64,000 bases of DNA, from contig NZ_CP021354.1 in the NCBI RefSeq assembly GCF_003130705.1, positions 4,650,001 to 4,714,000 of the forward strand. The letters run 5' to 3'. This document shows positions 48,387 to 62,023 of this stretch, one piece after another. This DNA is from Rhodococcus oxybenzonivorans. Its GTDB lineage: Bacteria > Actinomycetota > Actinomycetes > Mycobacteriales > Mycobacteriaceae. Made by a program: the position numbers and the translations under genes. Every line of letters begins with the position of its first letter. The stretch's first letter is position 1. The notes beneath the pieces were generated by a model. The model worked only from the letters and a program-made list of their open reading frames with translations. It was not told the DNA's origin and made no database searches.

Positions 48387-51081
48387 GGCGGCCGAGCGGC
48401 CCCGCACCCTCGCCCACCTCATCACGGAAGCCACCGTGCGCCACGGTAATTCCACCGCGGTGGTCGACGGCGACGTCCAGGTGACCTATAACGAACTCGA
48501 CGAACGCTCCACCCACCTCGCCCACTTGCTCGTCTACCAGGGGGCCGGTCCGGAAACCGTTGTCGCGGTGGCGGTGCCGCGGTCGATAGAGTCCGTGGTC
48601 GCCGTGTGGTCGGTAGTGAAGACCGGCGCCGCGTTCCTTCCCGTGGACCCCACCTACCCCCGCGCCCGCATCGGCCACATGGTGTCCGACTCCGGTGTCA
48701 CCCTCGGCCTGACCGTCTCCGAGCATCTCGAAGCACTGCCCGGCACTGTCGCATGGACAAGTGTCGATGACGTACGCACGGACGGCGGCGCTCCGGCCAC
48801 CGGTTCCGGCGTCGACCTGTCAGGTCCGAGCGTCGACACCCCGGCCTACGTCATCTACACCTCCGGGTCGACCGGCATCCCGAAAGGTGTCGTGCTCAGC
48901 CACCGTGGGATCTACGCACTGGCAGACGAATTGCGCGAGCGCGCCGCCGTGACGTCGCGATCGCGCGTCATGCACTTCTCGTCCCCGAGCTTCGACGCAT
49001 CGATCCTCGAGTACCTGCTGACCTGGTCGGCGGGAGCCACCATGGTCCTGGTCCCACCCACCGTGTACGGCGGCGAGGAGCTGAAGCGGCGGATGCTCGA
49101 CGGCGGCGTGACCCATGCCTTCCTCACTCCCACCGCCCTGGCCTCGCTCGATCCGGCCGGATTCGACGGGCTCGAATGCATCCTTACCGGTGGCGAGGAA
49201 TGCCCGACGGAGCTGGTCGCTCGCTGGGCGCCGAAACACCGCATGCTCAATGCGTACGGCCCGACCGAGGCGACGGTGGCCACCAACCTCACCCACGACT
49301 TGGTCCCGGGGGAGACGGTCCCGATCGGCGGCCCTGTTCGCGGCGTCACCGAGCTCGTGCTCGACACCCGGCTGCAACCGGTCCCGGTAGGCGCGCCCGG
49401 CGAGCTCTATGTCGCCGGCGGCGGGCTGGCGCGTGGCTACTACGGGCGCCGCGGCCTCACCGCGACCCGGTTCGTGGCACACCCCTACGGCGGCGCGGGT
49501 GAGCGGCTGTACCGTACCGGTGACATCGTCCGGTGGCGCGACCACGGTCATACGCTGGAGTATCTGGGCCGCAGCGATTTCCAGGTGAAGGTCCGCGGCT
49601 TCCGCATCGAACTGGGCGAGATCGATGCGGTGCTGACCCGCCATCCCGCCGTCGCCTTCGCAGCCACGCTCGCTGACCAGACGGCTTCGGGTGACACAGC
49701 CCTCACCGCCTACGTACTGCCCGCCGCCGATCAGGACTTCGAGGCCCGCAGCCTCGTCGCGTACCTCGCCCAGCGAGTGCCCTCGCACATGATTCCCGCA
49801 GCGATGGTGCCGATTGCCGAGATACCGCGCACCCCGGCCGGCAAGCTCGACCGCGACGCACTGCGGGCCTTGCGCGGTACTTCCGGGCGGGACGGGCGTG
49901 ACGGTACCGGACGGACAGCCCCCACCACTCCGCTCGAAGACACGCTCACCCGGCTGCTCGCTGCGGTACTCGAGATGCCCAGTCTCGGGGTCGACGACAG
50001 CTTCTTCGAGTACGGCGGGAACTCCCTCAGTGCCACCCGGGCGGTGGCCCGCATCAACACGGTGCTGCACACCGACATCGGCGTCCGCGCACTGTTCGAT
50101 GCCCCCACCCCTCGCGCGCTCGCCCGGGTGGTGGCCTCGGCGGAGAGCGGCACCACCGCCCGGCCTGCGCTCACTGCGGGTCCGCGGCCGCGGTGGATCC
50201 CCCTCTCCCCCGCCCAGAAACGCATGTGGTTCCTCAACCAATACGACACCACCTCACCCGCCTACAACATCCCCCTCACCCTCCACCTCACCGGACACCT
50301 CGACACCACCGCACTCGAACACGCCCTCACCGACCTCACCACCCGCCACGAAACCCTCCGCACCACCTACCCCCTCCACCACGGCCAACCCACCCAACAC
50401 ATCCACCCACCCACACCCCACCACCTCCCCACCACAACCACCACCGAAACCCAACTCCCCACCACATCACCACCGACACCACCACCGGATTCGACGTCAC
50501 CACCGACACCCCACTGCGCACCCACCTCTACCAACTCACCCCCACCACCACATCCTCACCCTCGTCCTGCACCACATCAGCGCCGACGGCCACTCCTCAC
50601 CCACTCCTCCGCGACCTCGTCACCGCCTACACCGCCCACACCCACCACCACACCCCCACCACACCCCCTCACCATCCACTACGCCGACTACACCCTCTGG
50701 CAACACCAACTCCTCGGCACCACCGACGACCCCCACAGCCTCATCACCACCCAACTCCACTACTGGAAAAACACCCTCCACGCCCTCCCGACCTCCTCCC
50801 CCTCCCCACCGACCACCCACGACCACCACAACGCACCCTCCGCGGCGAATCCGTGTACTTCGACATCGATCCGCAGGTCCATCGCCGACTGTCCGCCCTG
50901 TCCGGGGATCACGAGGCGACGATGTTCATGGCCTTCCACGCGGCATTCACCGTGCTGCTCGCCCGGCTCGCCGACAGTTCCGACATCGTTGTCGGTGTGC
51001 CCGTCGCCGGGCGCGGTGAGCCCGCCCTCGACGACCTCGTCGGAATGTTCGTCGGAACGCTCGTGCTGCGTACTCCGGTGA
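47389..51081 (+). CDS. giant nonribosomal peptide synthetase, segment 2 (end of C4, A4, T4, start of C5)
   Basis: This frame continues the synthetase after the shift near 47290; the ATG at 47389 is an internal methionine, not a true start. It holds the rest of C4 ([10 protein letters not shown]), A4 at 48.40-49.88 kb with intact [12 protein letters not shown] and AGKLDR, and T4 at 49.93-50.13 (YGGNSL). C5 begins at 50.19. Reading is lost near 50410 in a C-rich repeat and only briefly recovered near 50.67-50.79. My by-eye specificity code for A4 (DALLLGAVAK) suggests a hydrophobic residue, but I cannot name it. Confidence 0.75.
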   Translation: MNTPPLLRYTLITRTPHHHHLVITNHHILLDGWSTPLLLHELLHLYTHHNDTTGLPPVTPYRDYLAWLAQRDYAESVEAWRRALEGVEEPTLLVPQGHLALERGAPADHVVTLAAEHTDALRALARERNLTLNTMVQTAWGIVLATLTHRDDVVFGTTVSGRPPHIPGIETMIGLFINTIPVRITLDPHHTLTQLLDHTHHTHTQLLDHHHLGLPDIHRATGPATTFDTLTVFESYPLDTAALDPHDSELDITGVHTMDTTHYPLAIAATADIRLHLRATYDSAAFDTAAVDTLLERVITVLVAMADTPALPLSRLSVLTPEESATLVPARGEAAERPRTLAHLITEATVRHGNSTAVVDGDVQVTYNELDERSTHLAHLLVYQGAGPETVVAVAVPRSIESVVAVWSVVKTGAAFLPVDPTYPRARIGHMVSDSGVTLGLTVSEHLEALPGTVAWTSVDDVRTDGGAPATGSGVDLSGPSVDTPAYVIYTSGSTGIPKGVVLSHRGIYALADELRERAAVTSRSRVMHFSSPSFDASILEYLLTWSAGATMVLVPPTVYGGEELKRRMLDGGVTHAFLTPTALASLDPAGFDGLECILTGGEECPTELVARWAPKHRMLNAYGPTEATVATNLTHDLVPGETVPIGGPVRGVTELVLDTRLQPVPVGAPGELYVAGGGLARGYYGRRGLTATRFVAHPYGGAGERLYRTGDIVRWRDHGHTLEYLGRSDFQVKVRGFRIELGEIDAVLTRHPAVAFAATLADQTASGDTALTAYVLPAADQDFEARSLVAYLAQRVPSHMIPAAMVPIAEIPRTPAGKLDRDALRALRGTSGRDGRDGTGRTAPTTPLEDTLTRLLAAVLEMPSLGVDDSFFEYGGNSLSATRAVARINTVLHTDIGVRALFDAPTPRALARVVASAESGTTARPALTAGPRPRWIPLSPAQKRMWFLNQYDTTSPAYNIPLTLHLTGHLDTTALEHALTDLTTRHETLRTTYPLHHGQPTQHIHPPTPHHLPTTTTTETQLPTTSPPTPPPDSTSPPTPHCAPTSTNSPPPPHPHPRPAPHQRRRPLLTHSSATSSPPTPPTPTTTPPPHPLTIHYADYTLWQHQLLGTTDDPHSLITTQLHYWKNTLHALPTSSPSPPTTHDHHNAPSAANPCTSTSIRRSIADCPPCPGITRRRCSWPSTRHSPCCSPGSPTVPTSLSVCPSPGAVSPPSTTSSECSSERSCCVLR

Positions 51082-54000
51082 CGACTGCCGCATCGTTCGC
51101 CGACGTCCTCGACACCACCCGGGACGCCGACCTCGGCGCCTTCACTCACGCCGATCTGCCGTTCGAGGTGCTCGTCGAGGAGCTCGACCCCGGCCGCTCC
51201 ACCGCGCATTCGCCGTTGTTCCAGGTTCTCATCGAGTTCGGCCGGGCCGAGTCGATCTCGCTCGAGTTGCCGGACCTGACGGTCGAAGCCGTAGACACCG
51301 ATTTCGGTGCCGCGAAGTTCGACCTGCAACTCACCCTGCGTGAACATCTCGCCGAAGATTCCTCACCCGCCGGCGTATCCGCCGCCTTCACCTACGCCGG
51401 TGATCTTTTCGAGCGCGACACGGTCGAGGGCTTCGCGAAGCGTTTCCTCCGGATACTCGAGGCGGTTTCGACTGACCCCGCCCTCCCCGTCGGGGACATC
51501 GAGATCATTGACGACACTGAACGCGACACGATCGCACATCAGTGGAACGAGCCCGGCACCGACTCGGGCGCCGACACCCTCGCCGACCGCTTCGCCCGAG
51601 TCGCTGCGCAGTTCCCCGCTTCCGGCGCTCTCACGGTGGACGGCTCGACGACGACCTATTCGGCGCTGTCGGCCCGCGTCAACAGCCTGGCACGGTATCT
51701 GATCTCGATCGGCGCGGGTCCGGAATCCTCGGTAGCCGTCGCGCTCCCACGCTCGTTCGACTCCGTCGTCGCATGGCTCGCGGTCACGGTATCCGGAGCC
51801 GCGCACCTACCCCTCGACGTCGCATATCCGGCCGAACGCATCGCGTTCGTACTCGGCGATGCGCGCCCCCTGTGCGTCGTGACGTCCACTGAGATCGACG
51901 AGTCACTGCCGGACACCGGCATTCCGCACGTCGTGGTCGACTCCGAAGCGGTGATCACGGCGGCGAGCGGCTTCTCACCGGCTCCTGTAACAGAGACGGA
52001 CCGACGGAATGCACTGACCCCGGATTGTGCTGCGTACGTGATCTATACCTCCGGGTCGACCGGGCACCCCAAAGGCGTTGTGGTGTCGCACCGCAACGTT
52101 CTGACGTTGTTCGCCAACACCCTCGACCGGTTCGGAATCGACGAATCCGATGTGTGGACGCTGTTCCATTCGTTCTCGTTCGACTTCTCCGTGTGGGAAC
52201 TCTGGGGCGCTCTCCTGAGGGGCGGCAGAGCCGTGCTGGTCGACTACTACACAGCACGGTCCCCGGAGGCGTTCCTCGCACTGCTGCGCCGCGAACACGT
52301 CACGGTCCTCAGCCAGACCCCCACCGCGTTCTACCAGCTCATCGAGGCGGATGCCAGTGCGCCCGACACCGCTGCGCAACAGGGTGATACGGCGCTGCGC
52401 TACGTGATTTTCGGCGGCGAGGCCCTCGATCTCCGTCAACTCGACCGCTGGTACGCCCGTCACCACGATGCCCCCACCTTGGTGAACATGTACGGCATCA
52501 CGGAGACCACCGTCCACGTGAGCGCGCTGGCACTCGACCGCACAATGGCGGCAACGGCACGGGCGTCGGTCATCGGCCGAGCCATATCCGGGCTGCGCGT
52601 CGCCGTCCTCGATCGCCGACTGCACCCTGTTCCGGTCGGAGTGCTCGGTGAAATGTATGTCTCGGGCAGTCAGCTCGCGCGAGGATATCTGAATCGGCCG
52701 GAGCTGACCGCCACCCGCTTCGTGGCGGATCCTGCCGGTCACGGCACCCGCATGTACCGCACCGGTGACCTCGCCCGGTGGAATCGAGATGGGCAGCTGG
52801 AGTACCAGGGCCGCAGCGACTTCCAGGTTCAGCTGCACGGTTACCGCATCGAACCCGGAGAGATCGAGATCACGCTGCGACGGCACCCCGCAGTAGTGCA
52901 CGCGGTGGTCCAGGTCCACACGGACGACAACGCGTTGGACCGGCTCATCGGTTACGTCGTACCCGGGGTCCCCGATGAGGAACTCGACGTCGAATCGGTG
53001 CTGGAATCGGCCCGTGCCGAGTTGGCTCCGCACATGGTGCCCGCGACTCTCGTCGTCCTCGACCGGTTGCCGCTCACCGCGAACGGCAAACTCGACAGGA
53101 AAGCGCTACCGGCGCCGGACTTCACCGAGCGCGTCACGTCGAGCCGGGCTCCGTCGCTTCCCACCGAGCGAGTACTCGCCGGACTGTTCGCACAGGTCCT
53201 CGGGCTGGACACCGTCGGCATCGACGACTCGTTCTTCGCACTCGGCGGCGACAGCATCATGGCCATCCAGCTGGTGGCCCGCGCCAAGGCGGCAGGGATG
53301 TTCTTCAGCCCGCGCGACGTGTTCGAACGTAAATCGGTGGCTGCGCTCGCCGAGGTCACCACCATCGCTCAGCCGACGGGTCTCGCGGAGCTTCCCGGCG
53401 GGGGCGTCGGCGCGCTCCCGTTGACGCCCATCGCGCACTGGCTGCTGGGCCGTGGCGGCGACATCAGCCGGTTCTCTCAAGCCGCAGTCCTGACAGCACC
53501 GCCGGGCCTGTCCCTCGATACGCTCGCTCGAACAGTGCAGGCGGTACTGGACCACCACGACATGCTGCGCGCCCGGCTGTGGCGGACGGACGCCGGACCG
53601 GCCATGGAGGTGCTCCCCGTTGGAGCGATCCAGGCGTCGGACCTGCTGTCGCGCATCGACACTCCGTCGGACCGCGGCCCCGAGTTCGCGGCGATGATCA
53701 GTGACCAGCTGACCTTCGCCGAGGACCGGCTCGATCCGGCCCGGGGCGTCATGCTGCAGGCCGTGTGGTTCGACGCCTCCCCGCACCACCGCAACGGCGA
53801 CCTGTCAGCGCAGGAGGGCCGACTACTGCTGGTGATCCACCACCTGGCCGTCGACGGCGTGTCCTGGCGAATCCTGGTACCCGACCTCGCCGCCGCCTGG
53901 GAAGACATCACCGCCGGCCGGGACCCCGACCTGCCCGAGAACGGGACCTCGATGCGCCGCTGGGCGCACGCCCTCGTCGACACCGCCCCCGAACGGGCCG

Positions 54001-57000
54001 GTGAACTCGACCTTTGGCGCCGCATCCTCGACGGACCCGACCCCCTTCTCGGATCCCGGCCACTCGACCCCGTCCACGACACCGAGCTGACCACCGACAA
54101 GGTCACGACCGAGATCCCGCCGGACGTCACCGAAACGCTTCTGCGCGAACTTCCCCGCGCCTTCCACGCCGGTGTCGACAACGGCTTGTTCACCGCCCTG
54201 GCGCTGGCCGTCGCGCGGTGGCGGCGTCGTCACGCTCACCCGTTCGACGAGGTTCTGGTCGGGGTCGAGGGGCACGGCCGGGAAAATAGCCTCATCCCCG
54301 GCGCAGACCTCTCCCGCACCGTCGGCTGGTTCACCACCATCCACCCCGTCCGACTCGACCTCACCGGCATCGACCTCGACGACGCCCTCCACGGCGGAGA
54401 CGCCGCCGGAACCGCCATCAAAACCATCAAGGAACAACTACGCACCATCCCCGACCACGGCGCCGGATACGGACAACTGCGCTACCTCGACCCCGACACC
54501 GCCGAAGTACTCCGCACCTACCCCGGCCCCCAGATCACCTTCAACTACCTCGGTCGATTCAGCGGTAGCCTTCCGGATCGCTCCGGTGGCGGTGGATGGT
54601 TGCCGGTGTCGGGCACCGGACTACATCGCCGGTTCCGTGCGGACATCGGTGCTGCAGCAACGCTCGACGTCAACGCCATGGTCATCGAAACGGACGACGG
54701 ACCGGTCCTGGAAGTGGGATGGCTCTATCCGACAGGAGTTCTCACCCCCGGGGAGGTGAGCGAACTCGCCGACCTCTTCACCACCGCACTCACCGCCCTC
54801 ACCACCCACACCCACCAACCCCACACCGGCGGACACACCCCCACCGACTTCGACCTCGTCCACCTCGACCAACACACCATCGACACCCTCGAACACCACT
54901 ACCCCACCCTCACCGACATCTGGCCCCTCTCCCCCTTACAAGCCGGCCTCCTCTTCCACTCCGAATACACCGACCACACCCTCGACACCTACACCGTCCA
55001 ACTCATCCTCGACCTCCACGGCCCCCTCGACACCACCCGACTCCACCACGCCGCCGAAACCCTCCTCCACCGCCACCCCAACCTCCGCGCCGCCTTCACC
55101 CACACACCCGACGGCCACCCCATCCAAATCATCACCCACCACACCCCCCTCCCCTGGACCCAACACGACCTCACCCACCAACCACCCCACCAACACCCCA
55201 CCACCGTCGAAGACATCCTCACCACCGACCGCCACACCCGCTTCGACATGAACACCCCACCCCTACTCCGCTACACCCTCATCACCCGCACCCCACACCA
55301 CCACCACCTCGTCATCACCAACCACCACATCCTCCTCGACGGCTGGTCCACCCCCCTCCTCCTCCACGAACTCCTCCACCTCTACACCCACCACAACGAC
55401 ACCACCGGGCTGCCGCACCCTCGGTCGTATCGCGACTACCTGGCGTGGCTCGGGCGGCAACCGATCGAGGACAGCGTCGCCGCGTGGGAGGAAGCACTCG
55501 ACGGTGTGGAGGAGCCGACTCTTCTCATCGCGGACTCGGACCGGGCAACGGTGGCGAACTTCCCGGAGGAGCTCGGCCTGTCGATCGATCAGGAAGGGAC
55601 GCAAGCACTGCGGGCGCTGGCGCGCGAGCGGAACCTCACCCTCAACACAATGGTCCAAACCGCCTGGGGCATCGTCCTGGCCACCCTCACCCACCGCGAC
55701 GACGTCGTCTTCGGCACCACCGTCTCCGGACGCCCACCCCACATCCCCGGCATCGAAACCATGATCGGACTCTTCATCAACACCATCCCCGTCCGCATCA
55801 CCCTCGACCCCCACCACACCCTCACCCAACTCCTCGACCACACCCACCACACCCACACCCAACTCCTCGACCACCACCACCTCGGCCTCCCCGACATCCA
55901 CCGCGCCACCGGACCCGCCACCACCTTCGACACCCTCACCGTCTTCGAGTCCTACCCCCTCGACACGACGCTCGACGCCCAGAAGTCCGACCTCGAGATC
56001 ACGGCCACCCGCGGGTCCGATGCCACGCACTACCCCCTGGCCATCGCGGCCTCCGCGAACGACCGGCTCCACCTGAAGTTCGAGTACCTGCCCGACCTGC
56101 TCGAGCGGGAGGATGTGGAATCCATTGCTGCCCGAGTCCGCAAGGTTCTCACCGTCATGGCGACCGAACCCGATACGACGCTGGCCGCACTGAACGTGCT
56201 CGACGACGCGGAACTGCGGGACCTCGTGCCCGCCCGGGGAGCACCGGCCGTCGAGTACCGCACCCTCGCGCAGATCTTCAGCGCCGCCGCCGCAGTGAAT
56301 CCCGAGGCGCCTGCGCTGTCGTTCGAGGGGCGCACGGTGACATATCGCGAGCTGGACGAGACGTCGAACCGGGTGGCGCGCTTGCTGATCGACTTCGGTG
56401 CCACACCGGAATCGTTCGTGGCGTTCGCCCTCTCTCGGTCGATCGACTCGGTCCTTGCCGTCTGGGCAATCAGCAAGACGGGTGCGGCGTTCCTGCCTGT
56501 GGACCCGGGGTACCCGCGCACTCGCATCGAACAGATGCTGACCGACTCCGGCACCCTGCTGGGTCTCAGCTGTTCCGAGCACCGCGACCAGCTGCCGGAC
56601 ACCACGTCCTGGCTGTTCGTCGACCGACCCGACTTCCGCACCCGGACGGAAAGCTACTCGGCCGCTCCGGTCGACGACCGGGATCGCCGACTGCCGTCGC
56701 GGATCGACCACCCGGCCTATCTGATCTACACCTCCGGGTCGACGGGCGTGCCCAAGGGTGTGGTGGTCACGCACCGCGGTCTCGGTTCGTTCGCCGCAGC
56801 GCAAGCCGAGCTACTCACACCGCACACCGATTCCCGCGTGCTGCATTTCTCGTCGCCCACCTTCGACGGTTCGCTGTTCGACTACCTCCTCGCGTTCGGT
56901 TCTGCCGCAACGATGGTGATCACGCCACCCGGAGTGTTCGGTGGCATCGAACTGACCCGGCTGATCGAAGCCGAGCGGATCACACACGCGTTCGTGCCCA

Positions 57001-58778
57001 CCGCCGCACTCGCCACAACCGACCCCGCGGACCTCGACACCTTCCGCGACGTGGTGGTGGGTGGCGAGGAGTGCCCACCCGGTCTGGTCGACAGATGGGC
57101 ACCGGGCAGGAGGCTTCGGAACGGGTACGGGCCCACCGAAACGACTGTGATGTGCAATATCAGTGATCCGATGAGCGTCGGAGCCGACATCACGATCGGA
57201 CAACCGATCCGCGGTGTCGCCGAGCTCGTACTCGATGCGCGTCTGCAGCCGGTGCCGGCGGGAGTACCCGGCGAGCTGTATGTCGCGGGTCCCGGATGCG
57301 CCCGGGGATACCACCGGCGGCCGGGGCTGACAGCACAGCGATTCGTGGCTGATCCGTTCGGCGGCGGTGAGCGCCTGTACCGCACGGGCGACATCGTCCG
57401 ATGGCGACGTGAGGACCACTCACTCGAGTACTTGGGCCGCAGCGATTTCCAGGTGAAAGTCCGCGGTTTCCGGATCGAGCTGGGCGAAATCGATGCCGCG
57501 CTGACCCGCCACCCCGCTGTCGCGTACGCGGCCACGATCGGAACGACGGGACCCTCCGGGGATACCCTGCTCGTCTCCTACGTCTTGCCTACCGAAGGCA
57601 TGGAGGCCGTTCCGGCGCAGCTCACTGCATACCTCGCCGAGTCGCTTCCGGCCTACATGGTTCCGGCGGCCATCGTGACGATCGAGGAAATCCCGTTGAC
57701 GCGGGTGGGCAAGCTCGATCGCGCCGCGCTACCGGAGCCCCAATTCGACCGCGGCGCGGATACCGCGCGCCACACCGCGACTCCGATCGAGGAGACTGTC
57801 GCCGACGCCTTCGCTGCCGCACTCGGACTCGACCACGTGGGCATCGACGACAATTTCTTCGAAGCGGGCGGCAATTCGCTGACTGCCACCCGGGCGGTAG
57901 CGCGCATCAACAGTGCGCTGCACACCGACATCGGCGTGCGCACGCTGTTCGAGGACCTGACCCCGCGCACCGTGTCGAGCCACCTCGTTCATCGAACGAA
58001 CAACGTTCCGCATCCGTTGGTCGCGGGTCCCCGGCCGCAGTGGATCCCCCTCTCCCCCGCCCAGAAACGCATGTGGTTCCTCAACCAATACGACACCACC
58101 TCACCCGCCTACAACATCCCCCTCACCCTCCACCTCACCGGACACCTCGACACCACCGCACTCGAACACGCCCTCACCGACCTCACCACCCGCCACGAAA
58201 CCCTCCGCACCACCTACCCCCTCCACCACGGCCAACCCACCCAACACATCCACCACCCACACCCCACCACCTCCCACCACAACCACCACCGAAACCCAAC
58301 TCCCCAACACATCACCACCGACACCACCACCGGATTCGACGTCACCACCGACACCCCACTGCGCACCCACCTCTACCAACTCACCCCCCACCACCACATC
58401 CTCACCCTCGTCCTGCACCACATCAGCGCCGACGGCCACTCCCTCACCCCACTCCTCCGCGACCTCGTCACCGCCTACACCGCCCACACCACCACCACAC
58501 CCCCACCACACCCCCTCACATCCACTACGCCGACTACACCCTCTGGCAACACCAACTCCTCGGCACCACCGACGACCCCCACAGCCTCATCACCACCCAA
58601 CTCCACTACTGGAAAAACACCCTCCACGCCCTCCCCGACCTCCTCCCCCTCCCCACCGACCACCCACGACCACCACAACGCACCCTCCGCGGGGATCGCC
58701 TCGGGTTCCGCATCGATCCCGAACTGCATCGTCAACTGCGTTCGACGGCGCGCGCGAGCAATACGACGCTCTTCATGA
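50193..58778 (+). CDS. giant nonribosomal peptide synthetase, segment 3 (C5 to C7)
   Basis: True reading in this frame is continuous from about 50.79 kb; the stated start is not a real start codon for translation. Domains: rest of C5, A5 51.56-53.11 kb ([18 protein letters not shown]), T5 53.15-53.35 (GGDSI), epimerase E 53.40-54.79, C6 54.92-56.23 (undamaged copy), A6 56.26-57.74 (VGKLDR), T6 57.78-57.98, C7 from 58.04. The A5 code read by eye is DFWSIGMVHK, which matches the known threonine pattern, so with the E domain a D-configured threonine is expected. The frame is lost near 58519, where one C is missing relative to the sister copy. Confidence 0.82.
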   Translation: MDPPLPRPETHVVPQPIRHHLTRLQHPPHPPPHRTPRHHRTRTRPHRPHHPPRNPPHHLPPPPRPTHPTHPPTHTPPPPHHNHHRNPTPHHITTDTTTGFDVTTDTPLRTHLYQLTPTTTSSPSSCTTSAPTATPHPLLRDLVTAYTAHTHHHTPTTPPHHPLRRLHPLATPTPRHHRRPPQPHHHPTPLLEKHPPRPPDLLPLPTDHPRPPQRTLRGESVYFDIDPQVHRRLSALSGDHEATMFMAFHAAFTVLLARLADSSDIVVGVPVAGRGEPALDDLVGMFVGTLVLRTPVTTAASFADVLDTTRDADLGAFTHADLPFEVLVEELDPGRSTAHSPLFQVLIEFGRAESISLELPDLTVEAVDTDFGAAKFDLQLTLREHLAEDSSPAGVSAAFTYAGDLFERDTVEGFAKRFLRILEAVSTDPALPVGDIEIIDDTERDTIAHQWNEPGTDSGADTLADRFARVAAQFPASGALTVDGSTTTYSALSARVNSLARYLISIGAGPESSVAVALPRSFDSVVAWLAVTVSGAAHLPLDVAYPAERIAFVLGDARPLCVVTSTEIDESLPDTGIPHVVVDSEAVITAASGFSPAPVTETDRRNALTPDCAAYVIYTSGSTGHPKGVVVSHRNVLTLFANTLDRFGIDESDVWTLFHSFSFDFSVWELWGALLRGGRAVLVDYYTARSPEAFLALLRREHVTVLSQTPTAFYQLIEADASAPDTAAQQGDTALRYVIFGGEALDLRQLDRWYARHHDAPTLVNMYGITETTVHVSALALDRTMAATARASVIGRAISGLRVAVLDRRLHPVPVGVLGEMYVSGSQLARGYLNRPELTATRFVADPAGHGTRMYRTGDLARWNRDGQLEYQGRSDFQVQLHGYRIEPGEIEITLRRHPAVVHAVVQVHTDDNALDRLIGYVVPGVPDEELDVESVLESARAELAPHMVPATLVVLDRLPLTANGKLDRKALPAPDFTERVTSSRAPSLPTERVLAGLFAQVLGLDTVGIDDSFFALGGDSIMAIQLVARAKAAGMFFSPRDVFERKSVAALAEVTTIAQPTGLAELPGGGVGALPLTPIAHWLLGRGGDISRFSQAAVLTAPPGLSLDTLARTVQAVLDHHDMLRARLWRTDAGPAMEVLPVGAIQASDLLSRIDTPSDRGPEFAAMISDQLTFAEDRLDPARGVMLQAVWFDASPHHRNGDLSAQEGRLLLVIHHLAVDGVSWRILVPDLAAAWEDITAGRDPDLPENGTSMRRWAHALVDTAPERAGELDLWRRILDGPDPLLGSRPLDPVHDTELTTDKVTTEIPPDVTETLLRELPRAFHAGVDNGLFTALALAVARWRRRHAHPFDEVLVGVEGHGRENSLIPGADLSRTVGWFTTIHPVRLDLTGIDLDDALHGGDAAGTAIKTIKEQLRTIPDHGAGYGQLRYLDPDTAEVLRTYPGPQITFNYLGRFSGSLPDRSGGGGWLPVSGTGLHRRFRADIGAAATLDVNAMVIETDDGPVLEVGWLYPTGVLTPGEVSELADLFTTALTALTTHTHQPHTGGHTPTDFDLVHLDQHTIDTLEHHYPTLTDIWPLSPLQAGLLFHSEYTDHTLDTYTVQLILDLHGPLDTTRLHHAAETLLHRHPNLRAAFTHTPDGHPIQIITHHTPLPWTQHDLTHQPPHQHPTTVEDILTTDRHTRFDMNTPPLLRYTLITRTPHHHHLVITNHHILLDGWSTPLLLHELLHLYTHHNDTTGLPHPRSYRDYLAWLGRQPIEDSVAAWEEALDGVEEPTLLIADSDRATVANFPEELGLSIDQEGTQALRALARERNLTLNTMVQTAWGIVLATLTHRDDVVFGTTVSGRPPHIPGIETMIGLFINTIPVRITLDPHHTLTQLLDHTHHTHTQLLDHHHLGLPDIHRATGPATTFDTLTVFESYPLDTTLDAQKSDLEITATRGSDATHYPLAIAASANDRLHLKFEYLPDLLEREDVESIAARVRKVLTVMATEPDTTLAALNVLDDAELRDLVPARGAPAVEYRTLAQIFSAAAAVNPEAPALSFEGRTVTYRELDETSNRVARLLIDFGATPESFVAFALSRSIDSVLAVWAISKTGAAFLPVDPGYPRTRIEQMLTDSGTLLGLSCSEHRDQLPDTTSWLFVDRPDFRTRTESYSAAPVDDRDRRLPSRIDHPAYLIYTSGSTGVPKGVVVTHRGLGSFAAAQAELLTPHTDSRVLHFSSPTFDGSLFDYLLAFGSAATMVITPPGVFGGIELTRLIEAERITHAFVPTAALATTDPADLDTFRDVVVGGEECPPGLVDRWAPGRRLRNGYGPTETTVMCNISDPMSVGADITIGQPIRGVAELVLDARLQPVPAGVPGELYVAGPGCARGYHRRPGLTAQRFVADPFGGGERLYRTGDIVRWRREDHSLEYLGRSDFQVKVRGFRIELGEIDAALTRHPAVAYAATIGTTGPSGDTLLVSYVLPTEGMEAVPAQLTAYLAESLPAYMVPAAIVTIEEIPLTRVGKLDRAALPEPQFDRGADTARHTATPIEETVADAFAAALGLDHVGIDDNFFEAGGNSLTATRAVARINSALHTDIGVRTLFEDLTPRTVSSHLVHRTNNVPHPLVAGPRPQWIPLSPAQKRMWFLNQYDTTSPAYNIPLTLHLTGHLDTTALEHALTDLTTRHETLRTTYPLHHGQPTQHIHHPHPTTSHHNHHRNPTPQHITTDTTTGFDVTTDTPLRTHLYQLTPHHHILTLVLHHISADGHSLTPLLRDLVTAYTAHTTTTPPPHPLTSTTPTTPSGNTNSSAPPTTPTASSPPNSTTGKTPSTPSPTSSPSPPTTHDHHNAPSAGIASGSASIPNCIVNCVRRRARAIRRSS
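50194..50845 (+). repeat. internal NRPS repeat, copy 1 (C-domain N-half)
   Basis: This first half of C5 is almost identical to 58045-58692 in C7. The two copies differ mainly by single-base gains and losses in C-runs, which break the frame about five times here and once in the other copy. Confidence 0.85.
53728..55962 (+). repeat. internal NRPS repeat, copy 2 (E-C region)
   Basis: This is the counterpart of 45871-48105, offset by about 7.86 kb. It reads through without a frame break and is therefore the reference for the errors inferred in copy 1. Confidence 0.85.
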
Positions 58779-61700
58779 CGTTGCACGCCGCGTTCGCCGC
58801 CCTGCTTGCCCGATCGACCGGCACCGAGGACATCGTCATCGGTACACCTATCGCGGGCCGCACCGAACCAGCCCTCGACGACCTTGTCGGAATGTTCGTC
58901 AATACGCTGGTGCTGCGTACTCGGGTGACGGCAGCCGCATCGTTCGCCGAACTCCTCGCCGACACCCGGGAAGTCGACCTCGGCGCCTTCATCCACGCCG
59001 ACCTGCCGTTCGAGCAACTGGTCGAGGCACTGGCTCCCGTCCGCTCCACCGCGCATTCCCCGCTGTTCCAGGTGTCCCTCGAATTCGACAGCAGCGCACC
59101 GCACGACCTCGAGATTCCCGGTGTCACTGTCCATCCCGCAGAGAGCACACCGGCGACGGCCAAGGTGGATCTCGAGTTGGTGGTCACCGAGGAACTCGAC
59201 AGCGAGGGAGAGCCGTCGGGGATCACCGCCGGATTCACCTACGCCACGGACCTGTTCGAGCCGGTGACGATCCGGAATCTCGCGAACCGGTTCCTCCGTG
59301 TCCTCGAACAGATCGTCGCCGAACCTACGGTCGTGGTCGGCGACATCCGACTCGGTGACGAGCAAGCACCCACCGCAGGACCGCGCGGGTGCACTCCTCA
59401 ACTGTGGCCCGCGATCCTCTCCTCCGCCGCGCGGGCCCGTGGAGACGACGTGGCCGTGTCCTGCGCAGGCCGCCACCTCACCTATCGGGAACTCGACGAA
59501 CAGTCCAACCGACTCGCGCGGTGGCTGATGCATCGCGGAGCCGGGCCGGAAAGCGCTGTGATATCAGCCCTTCCGCGCTCGATCGAATCCGTGGTCGCTC
59601 TGTGGTCGGTGGCGAAGTCCGGGGCCGCCCTGGTGCCCGTCGACCCCATCTATCCTCCTGCGCGCATCTCCCACATGCTCGACGACTGCGGGGCGCGGCT
59701 CGGCATCACCGTCTCGGAGTTCCGGGCAAAGCTCCCCGATGAACTGTCGTGGCTGGTTCTCGACGAACCCGAATTCGACGACCGTCTGCGAGGTTTCCCG
59801 GCTGCCGCCGTGACCGACGCCGACCGCGCGGCGACGCTCCGCCTCGACCACCCCGCGTATCTCATCTACACCTCCGGATCGACGGGGACCCCGAAGGGCG
59901 TCGTGCTCACCCACCGCGGTCTGGCCGATCTCGCCGAACAGGAACGGGCGCGGCTGAGGGTGACCGCCGAAGCGCGGGTGTCGCACCTGGCGTCCCCCAG
60001 CTTCGATGCGTCGATCTTCGAGATGATGATGGCGTTCTGCGCCGGTGCCCGCGTCATCATCGCGCCCCCGATGACCTACGGCGGGCCTGCGCTGGCGGAG
60101 TTCTTCGTTCGGGAAGGAGTCACCCACGCCTTCATCACACCCACCGCGCTGGCCACCCTCGAACCCGGCGGACTCGGCACGGTGCGGGTCCTTACCGTCG
60201 CGGGCGAGTCGTGCCCTTCGGCCCTCGTCTCCCGCTGGGCGTCCGGTCGTCGGATGGTCAACGCGTACGGTCCCACCGAAACGACCATCATGTCGCACAT
60301 GAGTGAGCCGTTGACTCCGGGCGACCCCGTCACCATCGGCCGGCCGACGCGCGGATTTGTTGCCGCCGTGCTGGACGACCGACTCCACCCCGTCCCGGCG
60401 GGCACACCCGGCGAACTGTACCTCGCCGGTCCAGGACTCGCCCGTGGATACAACGCCCGGCCCGCGACGACGGCGCACCACTTCGTGGCCTGTCCCTTCA
60501 CGGAGACCGGTGGCCGAATGTACCGCACCGGCGACCTGGTGCGTGCACACTCCGACGGCACGCTGGAGCATCTGGGACGCACCGACTTCCAGATCAAGGT
60601 CCGAGGCTTCCGGATCGAACCGGGCGAGATCGACACCGCGCTCACCACTCACCCCGACGTCTCCTTCGCTGCAACCGTCAGCAGACCGGGTCCGGGCGGC
60701 ACCCCCGTCGTCGTCACCTACATACAGTCCGATACCGGATCGGCCGATCCGGAGGCACTGACCGCATACCTGTCCACACTGCTGCCCGCGCATATGATTC
60801 CCGCCGCCATCGTTTCGCTCGACCACATCCCGCTCACACCCGCCGGGAAACTGGATCGAAGCGCGCTGCCGGAGCCGGCGTTCCGTCCGGAATCCACACC
60901 GTCCCGCAGTCCTCGAACCGCCACCGAACGCGTCGTTCTCGACGCTTTCGTGGAGGCACTCGCACCGGACAGCGGTGACACCGACGCCGGACGAATCGGT
61001 GTGGATGACAACTTCTTTGCTCTGGGCGGCACCTCGTTGACCGCGATCGGCGTGGTCACGGCCCTGGAGAAGCGGCTAGGACGCACGGTGACTCTGCAGG
61101 CGTTGTTCCTCGATCCGACGACGGCAGGGCTGGCCGCGCGGCTCGATGCAGAATCGGAGGCTATCGGCGAGGCCGTCACCGTCGATGCGGCACTGCGTGT
61201 GCTCGTTCCGCTTCGACCGAGCGGAGCTCTCCCACCTCTGTTCTGTGTGCATGCCGGGATCGGACTGGCCTGGGCATACACCTCTCTCGTGCGCCATCTC
61301 TCGCCGGACCGTCCCGTATACGGGTTGCAATTGCCCGCCATCAGCGGCGGCTCCGAATACGAGTCGATCGACGAATTGGCCCGGCGCTACATCGACGAGA
61401 TCAAGGCAGTTCAACCGGACGGCCCCTACCATCTCCTCGGCTGGTCGCTCGGTGGGACAATCGCTCACTCCATGGCCACCGCACTGCACACCGGCGGTGA
61501 CCGAGTTGGGGCGCTGGTTCTGCTGGACAGCTATCCGGGCAATCCGGACGAGGAACACGCCGCGACACTGCCGATCCCGGAGTTGCTCGCGGGACTCGGC
61601 GTCGACGCCGGCACACGATCACAGGAAGAGGAACTGACGTACAACGAGGCCGCACTCCTGATACAGCGCGCATACGGATCGGCGGTGGCGGGGCTCACCG

Positions 61701-62023
61701 CCGAGCATCTTCGGCGAATCAATGAGGGATACGCCAACTCCACCCGCATGCTGGGCCGGTTCACGCCCGCATCATTCTCCGGGGATCTGCTGTTCTTCAC
61801 CGCGAGCGGCACCACACCGAACGGCGGTGCCGTACGCGCCGTCGATGCCTGGCGAACCGCGGTTGACGGCACCATTCACGAGCATGCGGTCGCGTGTAGT
61901 CACAACGACATGATGCAGCCGGAACCTGCCCGAGCGATCGGGGCCGTCGTCGAACGCTACTTGTCCACCGGGTCCGCCGGGTCCGCCGGGTCCGCCGGGT
62001 CCGCCGGGTCCGCCGAAGGATAG
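58040..62023 (+). CDS. giant nonribosomal peptide synthetase, segment 4 (end of C7, A7, T7, thioesterase)
   Basis: True reading in this frame starts near 58.52 kb ([13 protein letters not shown]) and is the continuation of segment 3. It holds the rest of C7, A7 at 59.40-60.89 kb ([18 protein letters not shown]), T7 at 60.92-61.14 (GGTSL) and a type I thioesterase at 61.20-61.96. The thioesterase has GWSLGG (nucleophile Ser), LLDSYP (acid) and CSHNDMM (His), so the peptide is released here by hydrolysis or cyclisation. The C-terminus is a run of Gly-Ser-Ala repeats encoded by a 9-base tandem repeat that overlaps the convergent NRPS gene. Confidence 0.85.
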   Translation: MDPPLPRPETHVVPQPIRHHLTRLQHPPHPPPHRTPRHHRTRTRPHRPHHPPRNPPHHLPPPPRPTHPTHPPPTPHHLPPQPPPKPNSPTHHHRHHHRIRRHHRHPTAHPPLPTHPPPPHPHPRPAPHQRRRPLPHPTPPRPRHRLHRPHHHHTPTTPPHIHYADYTLWQHQLLGTTDDPHSLITTQLHYWKNTLHALPDLLPLPTDHPRPPQRTLRGDRLGFRIDPELHRQLRSTARASNTTLFMTLHAAFAALLARSTGTEDIVIGTPIAGRTEPALDDLVGMFVNTLVLRTRVTAAASFAELLADTREVDLGAFIHADLPFEQLVEALAPVRSTAHSPLFQVSLEFDSSAPHDLEIPGVTVHPAESTPATAKVDLELVVTEELDSEGEPSGITAGFTYATDLFEPVTIRNLANRFLRVLEQIVAEPTVVVGDIRLGDEQAPTAGPRGCTPQLWPAILSSAARARGDDVAVSCAGRHLTYRELDEQSNRLARWLMHRGAGPESAVISALPRSIESVVALWSVAKSGAALVPVDPIYPPARISHMLDDCGARLGITVSEFRAKLPDELSWLVLDEPEFDDRLRGFPAAAVTDADRAATLRLDHPAYLIYTSGSTGTPKGVVLTHRGLADLAEQERARLRVTAEARVSHLASPSFDASIFEMMMAFCAGARVIIAPPMTYGGPALAEFFVREGVTHAFITPTALATLEPGGLGTVRVLTVAGESCPSALVSRWASGRRMVNAYGPTETTIMSHMSEPLTPGDPVTIGRPTRGFVAAVLDDRLHPVPAGTPGELYLAGPGLARGYNARPATTAHHFVACPFTETGGRMYRTGDLVRAHSDGTLEHLGRTDFQIKVRGFRIEPGEIDTALTTHPDVSFAATVSRPGPGGTPVVVTYIQSDTGSADPEALTAYLSTLLPAHMIPAAIVSLDHIPLTPAGKLDRSALPEPAFRPESTPSRSPRTATERVVLDAFVEALAPDSGDTDAGRIGVDDNFFALGGTSLTAIGVVTALEKRLGRTVTLQALFLDPTTAGLAARLDAESEAIGEAVTVDAALRVLVPLRPSGALPPLFCVHAGIGLAWAYTSLVRHLSPDRPVYGLQLPAISGGSEYESIDELARRYIDEIKAVQPDGPYHLLGWSLGGTIAHSMATALHTGGDRVGALVLLDSYPGNPDEEHAATLPIPELLAGLGVDAGTRSQEEELTYNEAALLIQRAYGSAVAGLTAEHLRRINEGYANSTRMLGRFTPASFSGDLLFFTASGTTPNGGAVRAVDAWRTAVDGTIHEHAVACSHNDMMQPEPARAIGAVVERYLSTGSAGSAGSAGSAGSAEG
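58045..58692 (+). repeat. internal NRPS repeat, copy 2 (C-domain N-half)
   Basis: This is the counterpart of 50194-50845. It has one frame break, near 58519 (CTCACATCC where the sister copy reads CTCACCATCC). Confidence 0.85.

Noticed and set aside
55263..56804. 513-codon minus-strand frame inside the NRPS
   Set aside because: It is valine/glycine-rich antisense of C-rich repeats and has no protein features.
61970..62014. Tandem repeat considered as a CRISPR or structural RNA
   Set aside because: Units are 9 bases, contiguous, without spacers, and lie within coding sequence.
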